A stretch of 64,000 nucleotides of DNA from Xenorhabdus hominickii (GTDB taxonomy: Bacteria; Pseudomonadota; Gammaproteobacteria; Enterobacterales; Enterobacteriaceae): assembly GCF_002632725.1 (NCBI RefSeq), contig NZ_NJAI01000002.1, positions 58,774-122,773 on the forward strand. Direction: 5' to 3'. Below are positions 26,049 to 35,712 of this stretch, in pieces. The notes beneath the pieces are model-generated. The model worked only from the letters and a program-made list of their open reading frames with translations, had not been told where the DNA came from and searched no databases. Position numbers and translations under genes: made by a program. Numbering within the stretch: the first letter of the stretch is position 1; each line of letters begins with the position of its first letter.

Positions 26049-26933
26049 TTATTGAGGCCACTTCATTTCGCCTTTTAGTACTTTAGCACTCAACTCAAGG
26101 CTGGATTCATCAGCAAGATCTGGATAGTGTTTTTTCATAGCTGAAATTAACTCATCGGAATCTTTTGCTTTCGGTAACTCTTTTTCTAGTGTGGTCAGAT
26201 AATTTTGTGTGAAAGTAACTGAATCCAATGTCATTGATGAATTACCCAGATAATGGCCTGGTACAACAGTCGCAGGTTTCAAGTTTTTAATGCGATCCAG
26301 AGTTTGTCCCCAGTGTTGGCGCGATTCTTTGGTTTGGGTATCTGCAATCCACACATGAATATTGTCAGAAACCGCGACACCACCAACAACGGCTTTCAGT
26401 TTAGGAACCCAGACAAAAGTGCGATCTGCGGCTGGGCCATTCAATCCTTCAACAATCAGTTTTTCACCATCAACAGTGAAGGAGTTTCCTTTCAATGGTT
26501 CAGGTACGATAATCTTTTTGGGAGCTTGATCGGCAAGCATTCCACCCCAATAGGCCAGTTTGCCATCTTTGGTTTCATTGATTGCTTTGATGGTTTCCGG
26601 TGATGCGATAACTTTGGCTTCTGGGAAAGCTTCGGTGATCGCATCCAGGCCAAAGTAAAAATCAGGATCGGAATGGCTGATGTAGATCGTTGTCAGTTTT
26701 TTTCCTGTCTGTTGGATCATTTTTATCAGTTCTTGTGCATCGCTTTTCTTAAACTGAGCGTCGATCAATACAACTTCATGCTCGCCACTAATGATTTCAG
26801 AAGAAACAGGGAATATGCCTTTTTCACCCGGATTGTAGATATCCAGCTTGAGGTCGGCTGCTTGTGCCAGTGATGCCATTCCTAAAGAAAGAGTTGCCGC
26901 CAGAGCGATATTTAATGTTTTTTTGCGGGCCAT
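26049..26933 (-). CDS. Exported metallo-beta-lactamase-fold protein with atypical metal motif
   Basis: A 294-residue periplasmic protein: signal peptide MARKKTLNIALAATLSLGMA ending SLAQA, then an MBL fold (EHEVVLIDAQFKKSDAQELI, GPAADRTFVWVPKLKAVVGG, TVVPGHYLG). The usual HxHxDH metal motif is replaced by HSDPDF (87-92): the first His and the Asp remain, while the second and third His positions are Asp and Phe. Some MBL subfamilies have such changes, so activity cannot be assumed or excluded. It is divergent from a LysR-type gene (140 bp apart), which is the likely regulator. The substrate is unknown. Confidence 0.75.
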   Translation of the reverse strand: MARKKTLNIALAATLSLGMASLAQAADLKLDIYNPGEKGIFPVSSEIISGEHEVVLIDAQFKKSDAQELIKMIQQTGKKLTTIYISHSDPDFYFGLDAITEAFPEAKVIASPETIKAINETKDGKLAYWGGMLADQAPKKIIVPEPLKGNSFTVDGEKLIVEGLNGPAADRTFVWVPKLKAVVGGVAVSDNIHVWIADTQTKESRQHWGQTLDRIKNLKPATVVPGHYLGNSSMTLDSVTFTQNYLTTLEKELPKAKDSDELISAMKKHYPDLADESSLELSAKVLKGEMKWPQ

Positions 26934-27073
26934 TATCGAATTCCTATATCAATATGCTTATTTGCTTGAATTGAACATATAATAAGTTGCATATTTCGAT
27001 TTAAAAACCGCATTATTAGCAACTATTTGTTGCATGTATCGAGCTAATTAGCGCAGAGAGTAGGTCAGCCGAA

Positions 27074-27988
27074 ATGGATAGAGTCACAGCAGCACAGGTG
27101 TTTGTTACGATTATTGAGCAGGGAAGTTTGATCGCAGCGGCAGAACGTTTAGATATGTCGAGGGCGATGGTATCGCGCTATTTGGCCGAGATGGAAAGGT
27201 GGGCGGGGGTTCGATTATTGCATCGTACAACACGTAAGATTAGCTTGACCTCAGCAGGGGAAAGCGCGTATCAACGTAGTCTTAAGTTGATGGAGTTAGC
27301 GGAAGAAATGCCTGTACAACAATCGTTGGAGGCGCAATCCTTAAGGGGATTGCTACGTGTAAGTTGTTCCCAATCATTGGGTATTAGTGCACTTTCAGTT
27401 GCTATTCCCGAATTTATGCGTATGTATCCACAGATTGCTGTCAATCTGCAAATGAATAATAAAGCCATCAATTTGATTGAGGAGCGGATTGATTTAGCGA
27501 TTCGTATTACCAATAATCTGGAACCGAACCTGATTGCCCGGCCATTATCAACTTGTCATTCTGTTGTATGTGCTGCTCCTGCTTATTTAACCGGAAAATC
27601 TATCCCTCAAGATCCTGCGGAGTTGGCTTCACATAATTGTTTAACGTATAACTTTTTTGGCAAAAGTTTATGGTTGTTTGAAAAACAGCATGAGCAATAT
27701 TCAGTGCCGGTCAGTGGGACGCTAAGTGCCAATGAATCTACAGTGCTAATGGAAGCAGCTTTACAAGGAGCCGGAATAGCAATGCAGCCTTATTACTCTG
27801 TGTCTTCCTATTTAGTCTCTGGGCAGTTAGTTGAGTTATTGCCCGATTATCAACCTAAGACAATGGGGATTTATGGTATTTATGCTAGCCGACAAAATAT
27901 GCCTACGACGCTACGAGCGTTGTTGGATTTTTTGGTGGATTGGTTTGCTACATCCCCTCACTGGCAGAAGTTAATGTCGAAAAGCTGA
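27074..27988 (+). CDS. LysR-type transcriptional regulator
   Basis: A 304-residue regulator. The N-terminal winged helix-turn-helix is TAAQVFVTIIEQGSLIAAAE plus RLDMSRAMVSRYLAEME (about 5-41). The C-terminal periplasmic-binding-like effector domain includes GLLRVSCSQSLGISALS. It resembles the PecT/DmlR-like subgroup. Divergent orientation suggests it controls the MBL-fold gene at 26049-26933. Its 3' end overlaps the end of the convergent lysR gene by 18 bp. Confidence 0.85.
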   Translation: MDRVTAAQVFVTIIEQGSLIAAAERLDMSRAMVSRYLAEMERWAGVRLLHRTTRKISLTSAGESAYQRSLKLMELAEEMPVQQSLEAQSLRGLLRVSCSQSLGISALSVAIPEFMRMYPQIAVNLQMNNKAINLIEERIDLAIRITNNLEPNLIARPLSTCHSVVCAAPAYLTGKSIPQDPAELASHNCLTYNFFGKSLWLFEKQHEQYSVPVSGTLSANESTVLMEAALQGAGIAMQPYYSVSSYLVSGQLVELLPDYQPKTMGIYGIYASRQNMPTTLRALLDFLVDWFATSPHWQKLMSKS

Positions 27989-28900
27989 GGCTAATTTCGA
28001 GGGAAACAGGGTCACTTGTTGTTTTAGGTGAGTAATGAAGACCTTAACCGGATCTGACGATGGTCGATGGATAGGTTTGATTAAACTAACAGTAAAGGGG
28101 ATATTGATACTGAATGGTCTAATACAGACCCTTGAGTTTTTATCCAAATAATCCAGTGCCGTGAGTGGATTTACAATTGAAATACCAATACCTTCACTCA
28201 CCATCGCACAAATAGAGGCTGCACTGTGAGTTTCTATCACCATGTTTCGGGTGATTTGATGTTCAGTAAATATCATATCAATGAGTTGCCTGTAACTGTC
28301 TGTTATTGAAAGGCTGATAAATCTTTGTCCATGAAAATCAGCTGGCGTCAGTTGTGGTTTTTGGCATAGAGGGTGATTGGTGGGTAAAACACAGACTTCA
28401 TTTAATGTCATCAACGTTTCTCGTTCAGTGCCGGCGGGGGTCTTCAAGTGTTCAGTCAGGCCAATATCGTGGTGCTGTGCTGAGAGCCATTCTTCTAATA
28501 GAGGCGATTCCTGCGGAATGATAGAAAGCTTTGCCTCAGGATAGCATTGAGTGAAACTGTAACAAGCTTTTGGTAGTAAAGATTGTGAGAACATGGGCAG
28601 GCAGGCGATGGATAATTGTGCATGTTCAAATTGGCGGATATTGTCAGCCGCGTCAATTATTCTTTCCAATCCATAATAAGAGCGCTTTACTTCTTCAAAT
28701 AACCGCAATCCTTGTGCTGTAGGAAACAAGCGCCCTTTAATTCGATCAAACAACTTAAATTTCAGCAATTGTTCAAGGCGTGCAAGTTCACGGCTGACCG
28801 TGGGTTGAGACGTTTTCAATAACATCGCTGCATCAGTCAGGTTTTTTGTGGTCATTACTGCATGAAAAATTTCAATATGTCGCCATGAATAGGGATGCAT
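27971..28900 (-). CDS. lysR: LysR, activator of lysA
   Basis: A 309-residue LysR-family regulator beginning MHPYSWRHIEIFHAVMTTKN, with the helix-turn-helix LTDAAMLLKTSQPTVSREL (about 20-38). It matches LysR of E. coli, which activates lysA in response to diaminopimelate and represses itself. It is divergent from lysA with 227 bp between the start codons, the classic arrangement, which strongly supports the assignment. Its 3' end overlaps the convergent LysR-type gene by 18 bp. Confidence 0.92.
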   Translation of the reverse strand: MHPYSWRHIEIFHAVMTTKNLTDAAMLLKTSQPTVSRELARLEQLLKFKLFDRIKGRLFPTAQGLRLFEEVKRSYYGLERIIDAADNIRQFEHAQLSIACLPMFSQSLLPKACYSFTQCYPEAKLSIIPQESPLLEEWLSAQHHDIGLTEHLKTPAGTERETLMTLNEVCVLPTNHPLCQKPQLTPADFHGQRFISLSITDSYRQLIDMIFTEHQITRNMVIETHSAASICAMVSEGIGISIVNPLTALDYLDKNSRVCIRPFSINIPFTVSLIKPIHRPSSDPVKVFITHLKQQVTLFPSKLASAFRH

Positions 28901-29127
28901 TTGTTCGTCTCTTTATAATATGTTTTTTATACGGATTTTTTTCACGATAGCTTTCACATTAGCTTTCACGATAGATAAACGCGATATCGTCAGGTTATTC
29001 AAATAATATGGTTAATAAAAGCACAAAACGATATCGTAAATGAATAAACTATAGCTAAATAGATATTTTTCTTCCTGCCTTATTGTTATCAATAATGAAG
29101 TATCTGCTGATTCTGTGAGGCTATTCA

Positions 29128-30393
29128 ATGGCAACTTCAACTTTTACTGGCGATTTAGGGGCAAATTTTATCCTCGAAAATCTATTTCGTTTACCGACTC
29201 AGTATGGAACTCCGTTATGGATCTATGACGGTGATAACATCATCAAACAAATCAAAAAATTAAAACAATTTGATGTCATTCGGTTTGCCCAAAAAGCGTG
29301 TTCCAATACCCATATTCTGCGTTTGATGAAAGAACAGGGTGTGAAAGTAGATGCTGTGTCGTTGGGGGAGGTTGAGCGAGCACTTTATGCGGGTTTTAAA
29401 TCTGGGCGTGATAAGTCAGAAATCGTATTTACTGCTGATGTGATTGATGAAGCAACACTGAGTCGAGTTATTGAATTGGATATTCCAGTCAATGCTGGCT
29501 CTATTGATATGCTGGAACAGATTGGTAAACGTCAGTTTGGTCATCCTGTCTGGTTGCGTATTAATCCCGGATTTGGGCACGGACATAGCCAAAAAACCAA
29601 TACCGGTGGTGAAAATAGTAAACACGGGATTTGGTTTCAGGATCTTCCCTTGGCTATTGAGAAAATCCATCAACACGGACTGAAATTGGTGGGGCTGCAT
29701 ATGCACATTGGTTCAGGTGTGGATTATCAGCATTTAGCCAATGTATGTGATGCGATGGTAGAGCAAGTTGTATTGTGCGAAGTGGATATTCAGGCTATTT
29801 CAGCAGGCGGCGGGTTATCAGTCCCCTATAAAATGGGTGAGGAAGCCGTGGATACAGAGCATTATTACAACTTATGGCATCAGGCACGTCAGCGAATTGA
29901 GCAACATTTGGGGCACCATGTTGCATTGGAAATTGAGCCGGGTCGCTTTCTGGTTGCGGAGTCAGGTATTTTGATGGCGGAAGTGAGAGCCGTTAAGACA
30001 ATGGGAAGCCGCCGTTATGTGCTGGTAGATGCTGGTTTTAATGATTTGATGCGTCCAGCGATGTATGGTAGTTATCACCATATTTCAGTATTGCCTGTGA
30101 ATGAAAATATTAATGATGTGAATTTGCAAGAAACAATAGTCGCAGGGCCATTATGTGAATCGGGTGATGTGTTTACCCAGTTGGAAGGAGGGGAAGTTAT
30201 CCCGCGAATGTTGCCTCCGGTTTGTGTCGGAGATTATCTGATTTTCCACGATACGGGGGCTTATGGTGCATCCATGTCTTCAAATTATAATAGCCGCCCT
30301 TTGATCCCCGAAATTTTGTTTACTGAGGGTGAGGCTCGTTTGATCCGGCGTCGCCAGACAATAGAAGAGTTGTTATCTCTGGAATCTATTTAA
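29128..30393 (+). CDS. lysA: Diaminopimelate decarboxylase
   Basis: A 421-residue PLP enzyme making lysine from meso-diaminopimelate. The PLP lysine is K56 in FAQKACSN. The glycine-rich phosphate loop is SAGGGLSVPY. Other landmarks are GLHMHIGSG, LEIEPGRFLVAESG and the C-terminal CESGDVF and GAYGASMSSNYNSRP. AATGAAGTATCTGCTGATTCTGTGAGG precedes the start region. It is regulated by the divergent lysR. A strong terminator follows directly. Confidence 0.96.
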   Translation: MATSTFTGDLGANFILENLFRLPTQYGTPLWIYDGDNIIKQIKKLKQFDVIRFAQKACSNTHILRLMKEQGVKVDAVSLGEVERALYAGFKSGRDKSEIVFTADVIDEATLSRVIELDIPVNAGSIDMLEQIGKRQFGHPVWLRINPGFGHGHSQKTNTGGENSKHGIWFQDLPLAIEKIHQHGLKLVGLHMHIGSGVDYQHLANVCDAMVEQVVLCEVDIQAISAGGGLSVPYKMGEEAVDTEHYYNLWHQARQRIEQHLGHHVALEIEPGRFLVAESGILMAEVRAVKTMGSRRYVLVDAGFNDLMRPAMYGSYHHISVLPVNENINDVNLQETIVAGPLCESGDVFTQLEGGEVIPRMLPPVCVGDYLIFHDTGAYGASMSSNYNSRPLIPEILFTEGEARLIRRRQTIEELLSLESI

Positions 30394-30394
30394 A

Positions 30395-30425
30395 AAAATA
30401 CGGGGAATTTTATTCCCCGTATTTT
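30395..30425. terminator. Bidirectional terminator between lysA and fadE
   Basis: AAAATACGGGGAA (30395-30407) and TTCCCCGTATTTT (30413-30425) are perfect 13-bp arms with a 5-nt loop. A-runs and T-runs on both sides suit termination of both convergent genes. Confidence 0.88.
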
Positions 30426-30451
30426 GGCCTCTTCATATCGTTAGATCAGCA

Positions 30452-32899
30452 TCAGGCAGCTTTAGTTTGACGCTGATTTTCAGACTTTTTTACTGACTTG
30501 GGTACAGAAAGTGCATCCGGCTCAAATTCATCGACATTGATGGAACGCAGTCTGCTGCTTTCCGCACGTTTCAGAATGTCAGCTTCTTCCTGAGTAATCT
30601 TGTTCTCGGTCAAGGCTTTTTCAGCTAATTTATCCAGACGAGTAAAGCTCAGGTGTTTGCCTGCTTCGCGGCTCAAGCGTGCATGGATTGGCTCTGCCGC
30701 GATGATATCGTGCAGGGCTTCTTCCAATAACCCGTGAGGGTTGTATTCACTAGGTGTCAGATACTGTCCACGTCCGATCCGGCTGCGGGTCGCTGAAGGT
30801 GTCTGTAGTATCTGAGCCAGTTTGTGATCCAACTTATCGGATGGGGCTGTATGTGAACGACCCAATGGGAAGACGATGACTCGCATTAAGCCCGAAACCA
30901 GACGGTTAGGGAAATTACGCAGTAAATCGTTCATAGCCTGTTCTGCCTGATTTAGGCTATCTTCCACTGCCCATTGAACCAATGGCAAATCTTCTTTCTG
31001 ACGACCTTCATCTTCATAGCGTTTCAATGCTGCGGAAGCCAAGAAGATTTGACTCAGAATATCCCCCAGACGAGCTGAAATGCGTTCACGGCGTTTCAGG
31101 CTACCACCCAATACTCCCATTGAAACATCAGAGAGCAGAGCAAGGTTGGCACTTAATCGGTTGATCTGCTGATAGTAGCGGCGAGTTGCATCGTTCACTG
31201 GTGAGCTACTGGTTCTGCCTTTGGTGATACCAAGCCACAGGCTGCGCAGGGTGTTGCTGGCAACGTGGCCCAAGTGACCAAACAGCGCTTTATCAAAGGC
31301 TTTTACATCGTTGCTTTCTGCAGCTGCTATTTCAGCCAATACATAAGGGTGGCAGCGGATTGCACCTTGACCGAAGATGATCATGCTACGGGTTAGAATA
31401 TTCGCACCTTCCACGGTAATGGCGATTGGGGCACCCTGATAGCCACGGGCAAGGAAGTTAGATGGCCCAAGACAGATACCTTTACCGCCAGCGATGTCCA
31501 TTGCATCAATGATGGAACGTTGGCCTCTATGTGTACAGTGGTACTTCACGATGGCGGACAGGACAGCGGGTTTTTCGCCTTGCATGATGCCGCTGGTAAT
31601 TATGGTCGCAGCCGCATCCATCAGATAAGAGTTCCCTGCGATACGTGCCAGTGGCTCTTCGATGCCTTCCATTTTTCCAATAGGCAGTTTGAATTGGCGG
31701 CGAATATAAGAATAAGCACCAATCGCCATCGCTGCACTTTTTAATCCCCCGGTCGCATTGGATGGCAGGGTAATGCCACGGCCGACAGACAGACATTCAA
31801 CTAGCATACGCCAGCCTTGGCCTGCCATTTTCGGTCCACCGATGATGTAATCAATAGGAACGAAAATATCTTCTCCACGAGTTGGCCCATTCTGGAATGG
31901 GATATTCAGTGGGAAATGACGATGGCCAATTTCAACTCCCGGGGTATTGGTTGGAATCAGGGCACAGGTAATACCCAATGATTCTTTATCACCCAGCAGA
32001 TGATCAGGATCGTACAATTTGAATGCTAATCCCAGAACGGTGGCAATAGGAGCAAGAGTAATGTAACGCTTATTCCAGTTCAGGCGCATACCGAGAACTT
32101 GTTTGCCTTGCCATTCGCCCATACAGACAACGCCAGTATCAGGGATAGCGCCAGCATCAGAACCCGCTTCTGGGCTAGTCAAAGCAAAGCAAGGAATTTC
32201 TTCACCACGGGCAAGGCCGGGAAGATAATGTTTTTTCTGTTCATCAGTACCATAGTGTTGCAATAATTCGCCCGGTCCCAAGGAGTTAGGTACACCGACA
32301 GTAATCGCCAGAATACCTGACACACCTGCTAGTTTTTGCAGTACCTGAGATTGCGCATAAGCGGAAAATTCCAGTCCACCGTATTCTTTCTTGATAATCA
32401 TGGCAAAGAAGCGATGTTCTTTCAGGTAAGCCCAAAGTTCTGGCGGTAAGTCGGCCAATTCATGGCTGATTTGGAAATCATTTGCCATGCGGCAGGCTTC
32501 TTCTACTGGGCCATCAATAAATGCTTGTTCTTCAGCGGATAACTGTGGTTTTGGGTAGTTGTGCAATTTTTGCCAGTCAGGTTTACCACGGAACAAATCG
32601 CCTTCCCACCAAGTGGTTCCTGCATCAATGGCTTCTTTTTCTGTTGTGGACATGCTTGGCATGACCTTACGGAACGCTTTTAAGCCGGGAGCAGAGAATA
32701 AAGAAATACGGGTTGGTGTAAAGACAAGGGGGAATAGGACAATAGCAAGTGGTAACAGCAACCAGTAGCTCCATAGGCCAATGATGCCCATGACTAATGT
32801 ATAGGCAACAAGCAGTAAGCTACTGATAGTCAGGCTGACTTTGCGGTAACAAAGCCCGCCAATCAAGACTAAAAACAAAATAATGCTGAGAGCGGTCAT
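30452..32899 (-). CDS. fadE: Acyl-CoA dehydrogenase FadE
   Basis: An 815-residue flavoenzyme for the first step of fatty-acid beta-oxidation. The N-terminus has hydrophobic, membrane-associated helices ([20 protein letters not shown] and a second pair). The ACAD core follows ([40 protein letters not shown]). A FadE-specific C-terminal extension completes the usual 814-residue length. I start it at 32899 because CAGGAGTTTTACT precedes that ATG and residues then match E. coli FadE; the upstream ATG at 32962 would place a FadR-like operator inside the gene. Confidence 0.94.
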   Translation of the reverse strand: MTALSIILFLVLIGGLCYRKVSLTISSLLLVAYTLVMGIIGLWSYWLLLPLAIVLFPLVFTPTRISLFSAPGLKAFRKVMPSMSTTEKEAIDAGTTWWEGDLFRGKPDWQKLHNYPKPQLSAEEQAFIDGPVEEACRMANDFQISHELADLPPELWAYLKEHRFFAMIIKKEYGGLEFSAYAQSQVLQKLAGVSGILAITVGVPNSLGPGELLQHYGTDEQKKHYLPGLARGEEIPCFALTSPEAGSDAGAIPDTGVVCMGEWQGKQVLGMRLNWNKRYITLAPIATVLGLAFKLYDPDHLLGDKESLGITCALIPTNTPGVEIGHRHFPLNIPFQNGPTRGEDIFVPIDYIIGGPKMAGQGWRMLVECLSVGRGITLPSNATGGLKSAAMAIGAYSYIRRQFKLPIGKMEGIEEPLARIAGNSYLMDAAATIITSGIMQGEKPAVLSAIVKYHCTHRGQRSIIDAMDIAGGKGICLGPSNFLARGYQGAPIAITVEGANILTRSMIIFGQGAIRCHPYVLAEIAAAESNDVKAFDKALFGHLGHVASNTLRSLWLGITKGRTSSSPVNDATRRYYQQINRLSANLALLSDVSMGVLGGSLKRRERISARLGDILSQIFLASAALKRYEDEGRQKEDLPLVQWAVEDSLNQAEQAMNDLLRNFPNRLVSGLMRVIVFPLGRSHTAPSDKLDHKLAQILQTPSATRSRIGRGQYLTPSEYNPHGLLEEALHDIIAAEPIHARLSREAGKHLSFTRLDKLAEKALTENKITQEEADILKRAESSRLRSINVDEFEPDALSVPKSVKKSENQRQTKAA

Positions 32900-32930
32900 A
32901 GTAAAACTCCTGTTAATCTCAGGTGAGTTG

Positions 32931-32948
32931 TCAGAGGTCTGACCTGTT
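32931..32948. promoter_or_regulatory. Candidate FadR operator upstream of fadE
   Basis: TCAGAGGTCTGACCTGTT contains GGTC-x-GAC-x-TGTT, matching about 12 of 17 positions of the FadR consensus, and a TCAGA/TCTGA palindrome. It lies about 32 bp upstream of the chosen fadE start. FadR represses fadE in E. coli. Confidence 0.6.
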
Positions 32949-33151
32949 GTAGTGTTCTTCATTTTTAGATGAGGAAAATGTATTTATCAATATATTTACA
33001 TCCTAATTACAATCTAGCTCACAAACTCGTCGTAGTTTTTCATTCGATAATTTCATTCAGAGACACTGATATCTTCTTTCAAGGGGGGGAATCCGTTACA
33101 CTGAACAGCAGATATTGTTAATCCCGAAGACCTTTCAGGAGTATGAGTCCC

Positions 33152-33733
33152 ATGTATCAAAATTTGATCCGCAATGAATTATCCGAAGCTGCAGATACGC
33201 TGGCTAAATTTCTCAATGATGATGCAAATATTGAGGCCATTCAAAAATCCGCTGTTTTGCTGGCGGATTCATTCAAGTCAGGAGGCAAAGTGCTTTCCTG
33301 TGGCAATGGTGGTTCGCATTGTGATGCTATGCACTTTGCAGAAGAATTGACCGGACGCTATCGTGAAAATCGTCCGGGGTATCCGGGCATTGCGATTTCC
33401 GATCCCAGCCATCTATCCTGCGTGAGCAATGATTTTGGGTACGATTATGTATTTTCCCGTTACGTTGATGCTGTTGGTCAGAAAGGCGATGTGCTATTGG
33501 GTATTTCGACTTCGGGTAATTCTGGCAACATCATCAAGGCGATTGAAGCTGCTCGTGCTAAAGGGATGAAAGTCATTACGCTAACTGGCAAAGATGGTGG
33601 CAAAATGGCGGGAACAGCAGATGTTGAAATTCGAGTACCACACTTTGGTTATGCGGATCGCATTCAGGAAATTCACATCAAAGTCATTCATATCTTGATT
33701 CAATTGATTGAAAAAGAAATGGTAAAAGCCTGA
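33152..33733 (+). CDS. gmhA: Sedoheptulose-7-phosphate isomerase
   Basis: A 193-residue SIS-domain enzyme, the first step of ADP-heptose synthesis for the LPS inner core. Motifs are [49 protein letters not shown] and the metal-site [15 protein letters not shown] start it at [10 protein letters not shown] (33152), as in E. coli GmhA (192 residues), with CAGGAGTATGAGTCCC in front; an in-frame ATG at 33143 is too close to that ribosome site. It is divergent from fadE. Confidence 0.96.
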   Translation: MYQNLIRNELSEAADTLAKFLNDDANIEAIQKSAVLLADSFKSGGKVLSCGNGGSHCDAMHFAEELTGRYRENRPGYPGIAISDPSHLSCVSNDFGYDYVFSRYVDAVGQKGDVLLGISTSGNSGNIIKAIEAARAKGMKVITLTGKDGGKMAGTADVEIRVPHFGYADRIQEIHIKVIHILIQLIEKEMVKA

Positions 33734-33769
33734 TTGTAGTTTGTTAGGAGTAGGTATTAGAGGTAGGCA

Positions 33770-34537
33770 ATGTGTGAACTACTTGGCATGAGTGCCAATG
33801 TGCCAACAGATATTGTTTTTAGTCTGAATGGCTTATTTCAGCGTGGGGGACATACTGGCCCCCACAAGGATGGTTGGGGAATTACTTTTTATGAAGGATT
33901 GGGATACAGAACGTTTAAAGATCACCAATCCAGTTGTCACTCACCTGTGGCTCAATTTCTACAAGGCCTTCCGATCAAATCAGAAGTGATCATTGCCCAT
34001 ATTCGTCAGGCAAACCGAGGTAATGTTTCTCTGGTAAATACCCATCCATTTACCCGCGAGTTATGGGGAAAATATTGGACTTATGCTCATAATGGACAGT
34101 TGAAAGGGTATAGTAACCTGAAAACCGGTTATTACCGTCCGGTGGGGGAAACTGACAGTGAATGGGCATTTTGCTGGATACTACATCAATTATCCCTAAA
34201 GTATCCTAAACGTCCTTCCAATTGGTCTGCAGTGTTCAAATTCATTGCATCTCTGGCTGATGAGTTGAGAAAAATGGGTGTTTTCAATATGCTGTTGTCA
34301 GATGGGAAATTTGTAATGGCCTATTGTTCGACTCAATTGAATTGGATCACTCGTCGGGCACCTTTCGGCAGAGCTAAATTACTTGATCAAGATATTGAAA
34401 TCGATTTTCAGCAACACACCCACCCAGGTGATGTAGTGTCAGTAATTGCCACACAGCCTTTAACCGGTAATGAAACTTGGCATCGCATTGAACCGGGCAA
34501 TTATGTGTTATTTGATCTTGGTGAGAAAATAGTTTGA
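33770..34537 (+). CDS. yafJ: Class II glutamine amidotransferase YafJ
   Basis: A 255-residue GATase_4 protein. The nucleophile is Cys2 (MCELLGMSANVPTDIVFSLN), exposed after Met removal. Other class II motifs are GWGITFYEG, HIRQANRGNVSLVNTHPF and YAHNGQLKGY. No synthase domain is fused, and the acceptor of the ammonia is unknown. It follows gmhA by 36 bp. Its last 37 bp overlap the 3' end of convergent yafK. Confidence 0.9.
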   Translation: MCELLGMSANVPTDIVFSLNGLFQRGGHTGPHKDGWGITFYEGLGYRTFKDHQSSCHSPVAQFLQGLPIKSEVIIAHIRQANRGNVSLVNTHPFTRELWGKYWTYAHNGQLKGYSNLKTGYYRPVGETDSEWAFCWILHQLSLKYPKRPSNWSAVFKFIASLADELRKMGVFNMLLSDGKFVMAYCSTQLNWITRRAPFGRAKLLDQDIEIDFQQHTHPGDVVSVIATQPLTGNETWHRIEPGNYVLFDLGEKIV

Positions 34538-35283
34538 TTTAGTGCTCGGATAGTATGCCAAAAGGATGAAGGGTTTTCAGATTTTGTATTAATTACATAT
34601 TGCCCGCCTATTACGCTGACAGTCGCAGGAATACCATGCTCGGTGAAATACTCATAGGCGGGCTGTAATTGTTTCCAAAACAGATAATTATCGTTATTTT
34701 TATGCCGCTTCATATTTTGTGGTGTCATCCTAAAGGGATAAATATTGATCTTGATTTCATGCTGCCCATGATAAAGCGCACTTTCAGCGTATCGGTATAT
34801 TTCATCCATATAGTGATTGGTCATGGCATAACAGCCAATGGATTTACATTCACCATGAATCATTAAATTCTTGCCAGAATAACCGTTGGATTTATCAAAT
34901 TCATTGGGAAAGCCGAGATTAATGGCTCGATAATAGTGGCTATTAGGTTTTAACTGATTGAGTTTAACGTGATAAAACCCTTCGGGGCTTTTGAAATCAC
35001 CCGCCAATGTTTTGGGGCCAAGTCCACCAGAGTAATTACAGATAGGGTAACTTTGGGTTAATTGATAACGACCCGCGTTATCTTTTGTATAAAGTTCGAG
35101 AAGTTTTTCTTCTTTGAATATTTGAATGAAAATCTCGGTGCCAACTTGCTGCAATGGTGAAGTCTTGATTGGTGATTTAAGCCATGATAAAGCGTCTTTT
35201 GTCATGAAAGGTTGTGCTATGACGGAAAGCGGCACATGGAATAGCAGTAGGCTGAATGAAAGATAAAAAACTATTTTTTTCAT
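34501..35283 (-). CDS. dpaA: L,D-transpeptidase-fold protein YafK (DpaA)
   Basis: A 260-residue periplasmic protein. The signal peptide is MKKIVFYLSFSLLLFHVPLS with VIAQ. The YkuD catalytic motif HGECKSIGCYAM is at 143-154, with H143 and nucleophile C151. E. coli YafK/DpaA is an amidase that releases Braun lipoprotein from peptidoglycan, rather than a cross-linking enzyme. It acts with L,D-transpeptidases on envelope stability. It is convergent with yafJ (37-bp overlap) and divergent from the nqr operon. Confidence 0.88.
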   Translation of the reverse strand: MKKIVFYLSFSLLLFHVPLSVIAQPFMTKDALSWLKSPIKTSPLQQVGTEIFIQIFKEEKLLELYTKDNAGRYQLTQSYPICNYSGGLGPKTLAGDFKSPEGFYHVKLNQLKPNSHYYRAINLGFPNEFDKSNGYSGKNLMIHGECKSIGCYAMTNHYMDEIYRYAESALYHGQHEIKINIYPFRMTPQNMKRHKNNDNYLFWKQLQPAYEYFTEHGIPATVSVIGGQYVINTKSENPSSFWHTIRALNQTIFSPRSNNT

Positions 35284-35712
35284 AACATAACCGCGTTAAA
35301 GGATAAATATTGGTGAAAGATAGGATCTTGGTTTGCAATGTCTTGATGAAATATTGCGTATAAAGATAGCAGTGATGTCAGACCTCTGAGAAGTGATTTT
35401 GGTTAAAAATTACTCTGTTGTAGAGAAAGATGAGGATTAAGTTCGTCTTTCCCGAATAGTGAACGGTTCAGCAGAGAAATTATTTTTATTTGCTTGAGCT
35501 AAGTCACTTGATTAATCAGACAGTCTGTAGGGGAGATGTTAGAATTACCGCCGGCGAAACTTAAGAGAAAATTGTAACGATTATCGGAGTGAATAACTTG
35601 AGACATATGTCGCTCAAGGTGTTTTTTATTACTGAAGTCGCTATATTACCCAAGGGAATACCACAGGGTAATCTGTAGCATATGATTTAACTGATAAACT
35701 TGTGCAAATCTT
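35284..35712. promoter_or_regulatory. yafK-nqrA intergenic region with FadR-like site and leader hairpins
   Basis: This 429-bp stretch separates divergent yafK and nqrA. TCAGACCTCTGA (35378-35389) is the complement of the core found before fadE. Nearer nqrA, CTTGAG (35597-35602) and CTCAAG (35613-35618) form a hairpin followed by TGTTTTTTATT. ATTACCC (35645-35651) and GGGTAAT (35666-35672) form another. These suggest a long regulated nqr leader. The nqrA start has no strong ribosome site. Confidence 0.45.
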
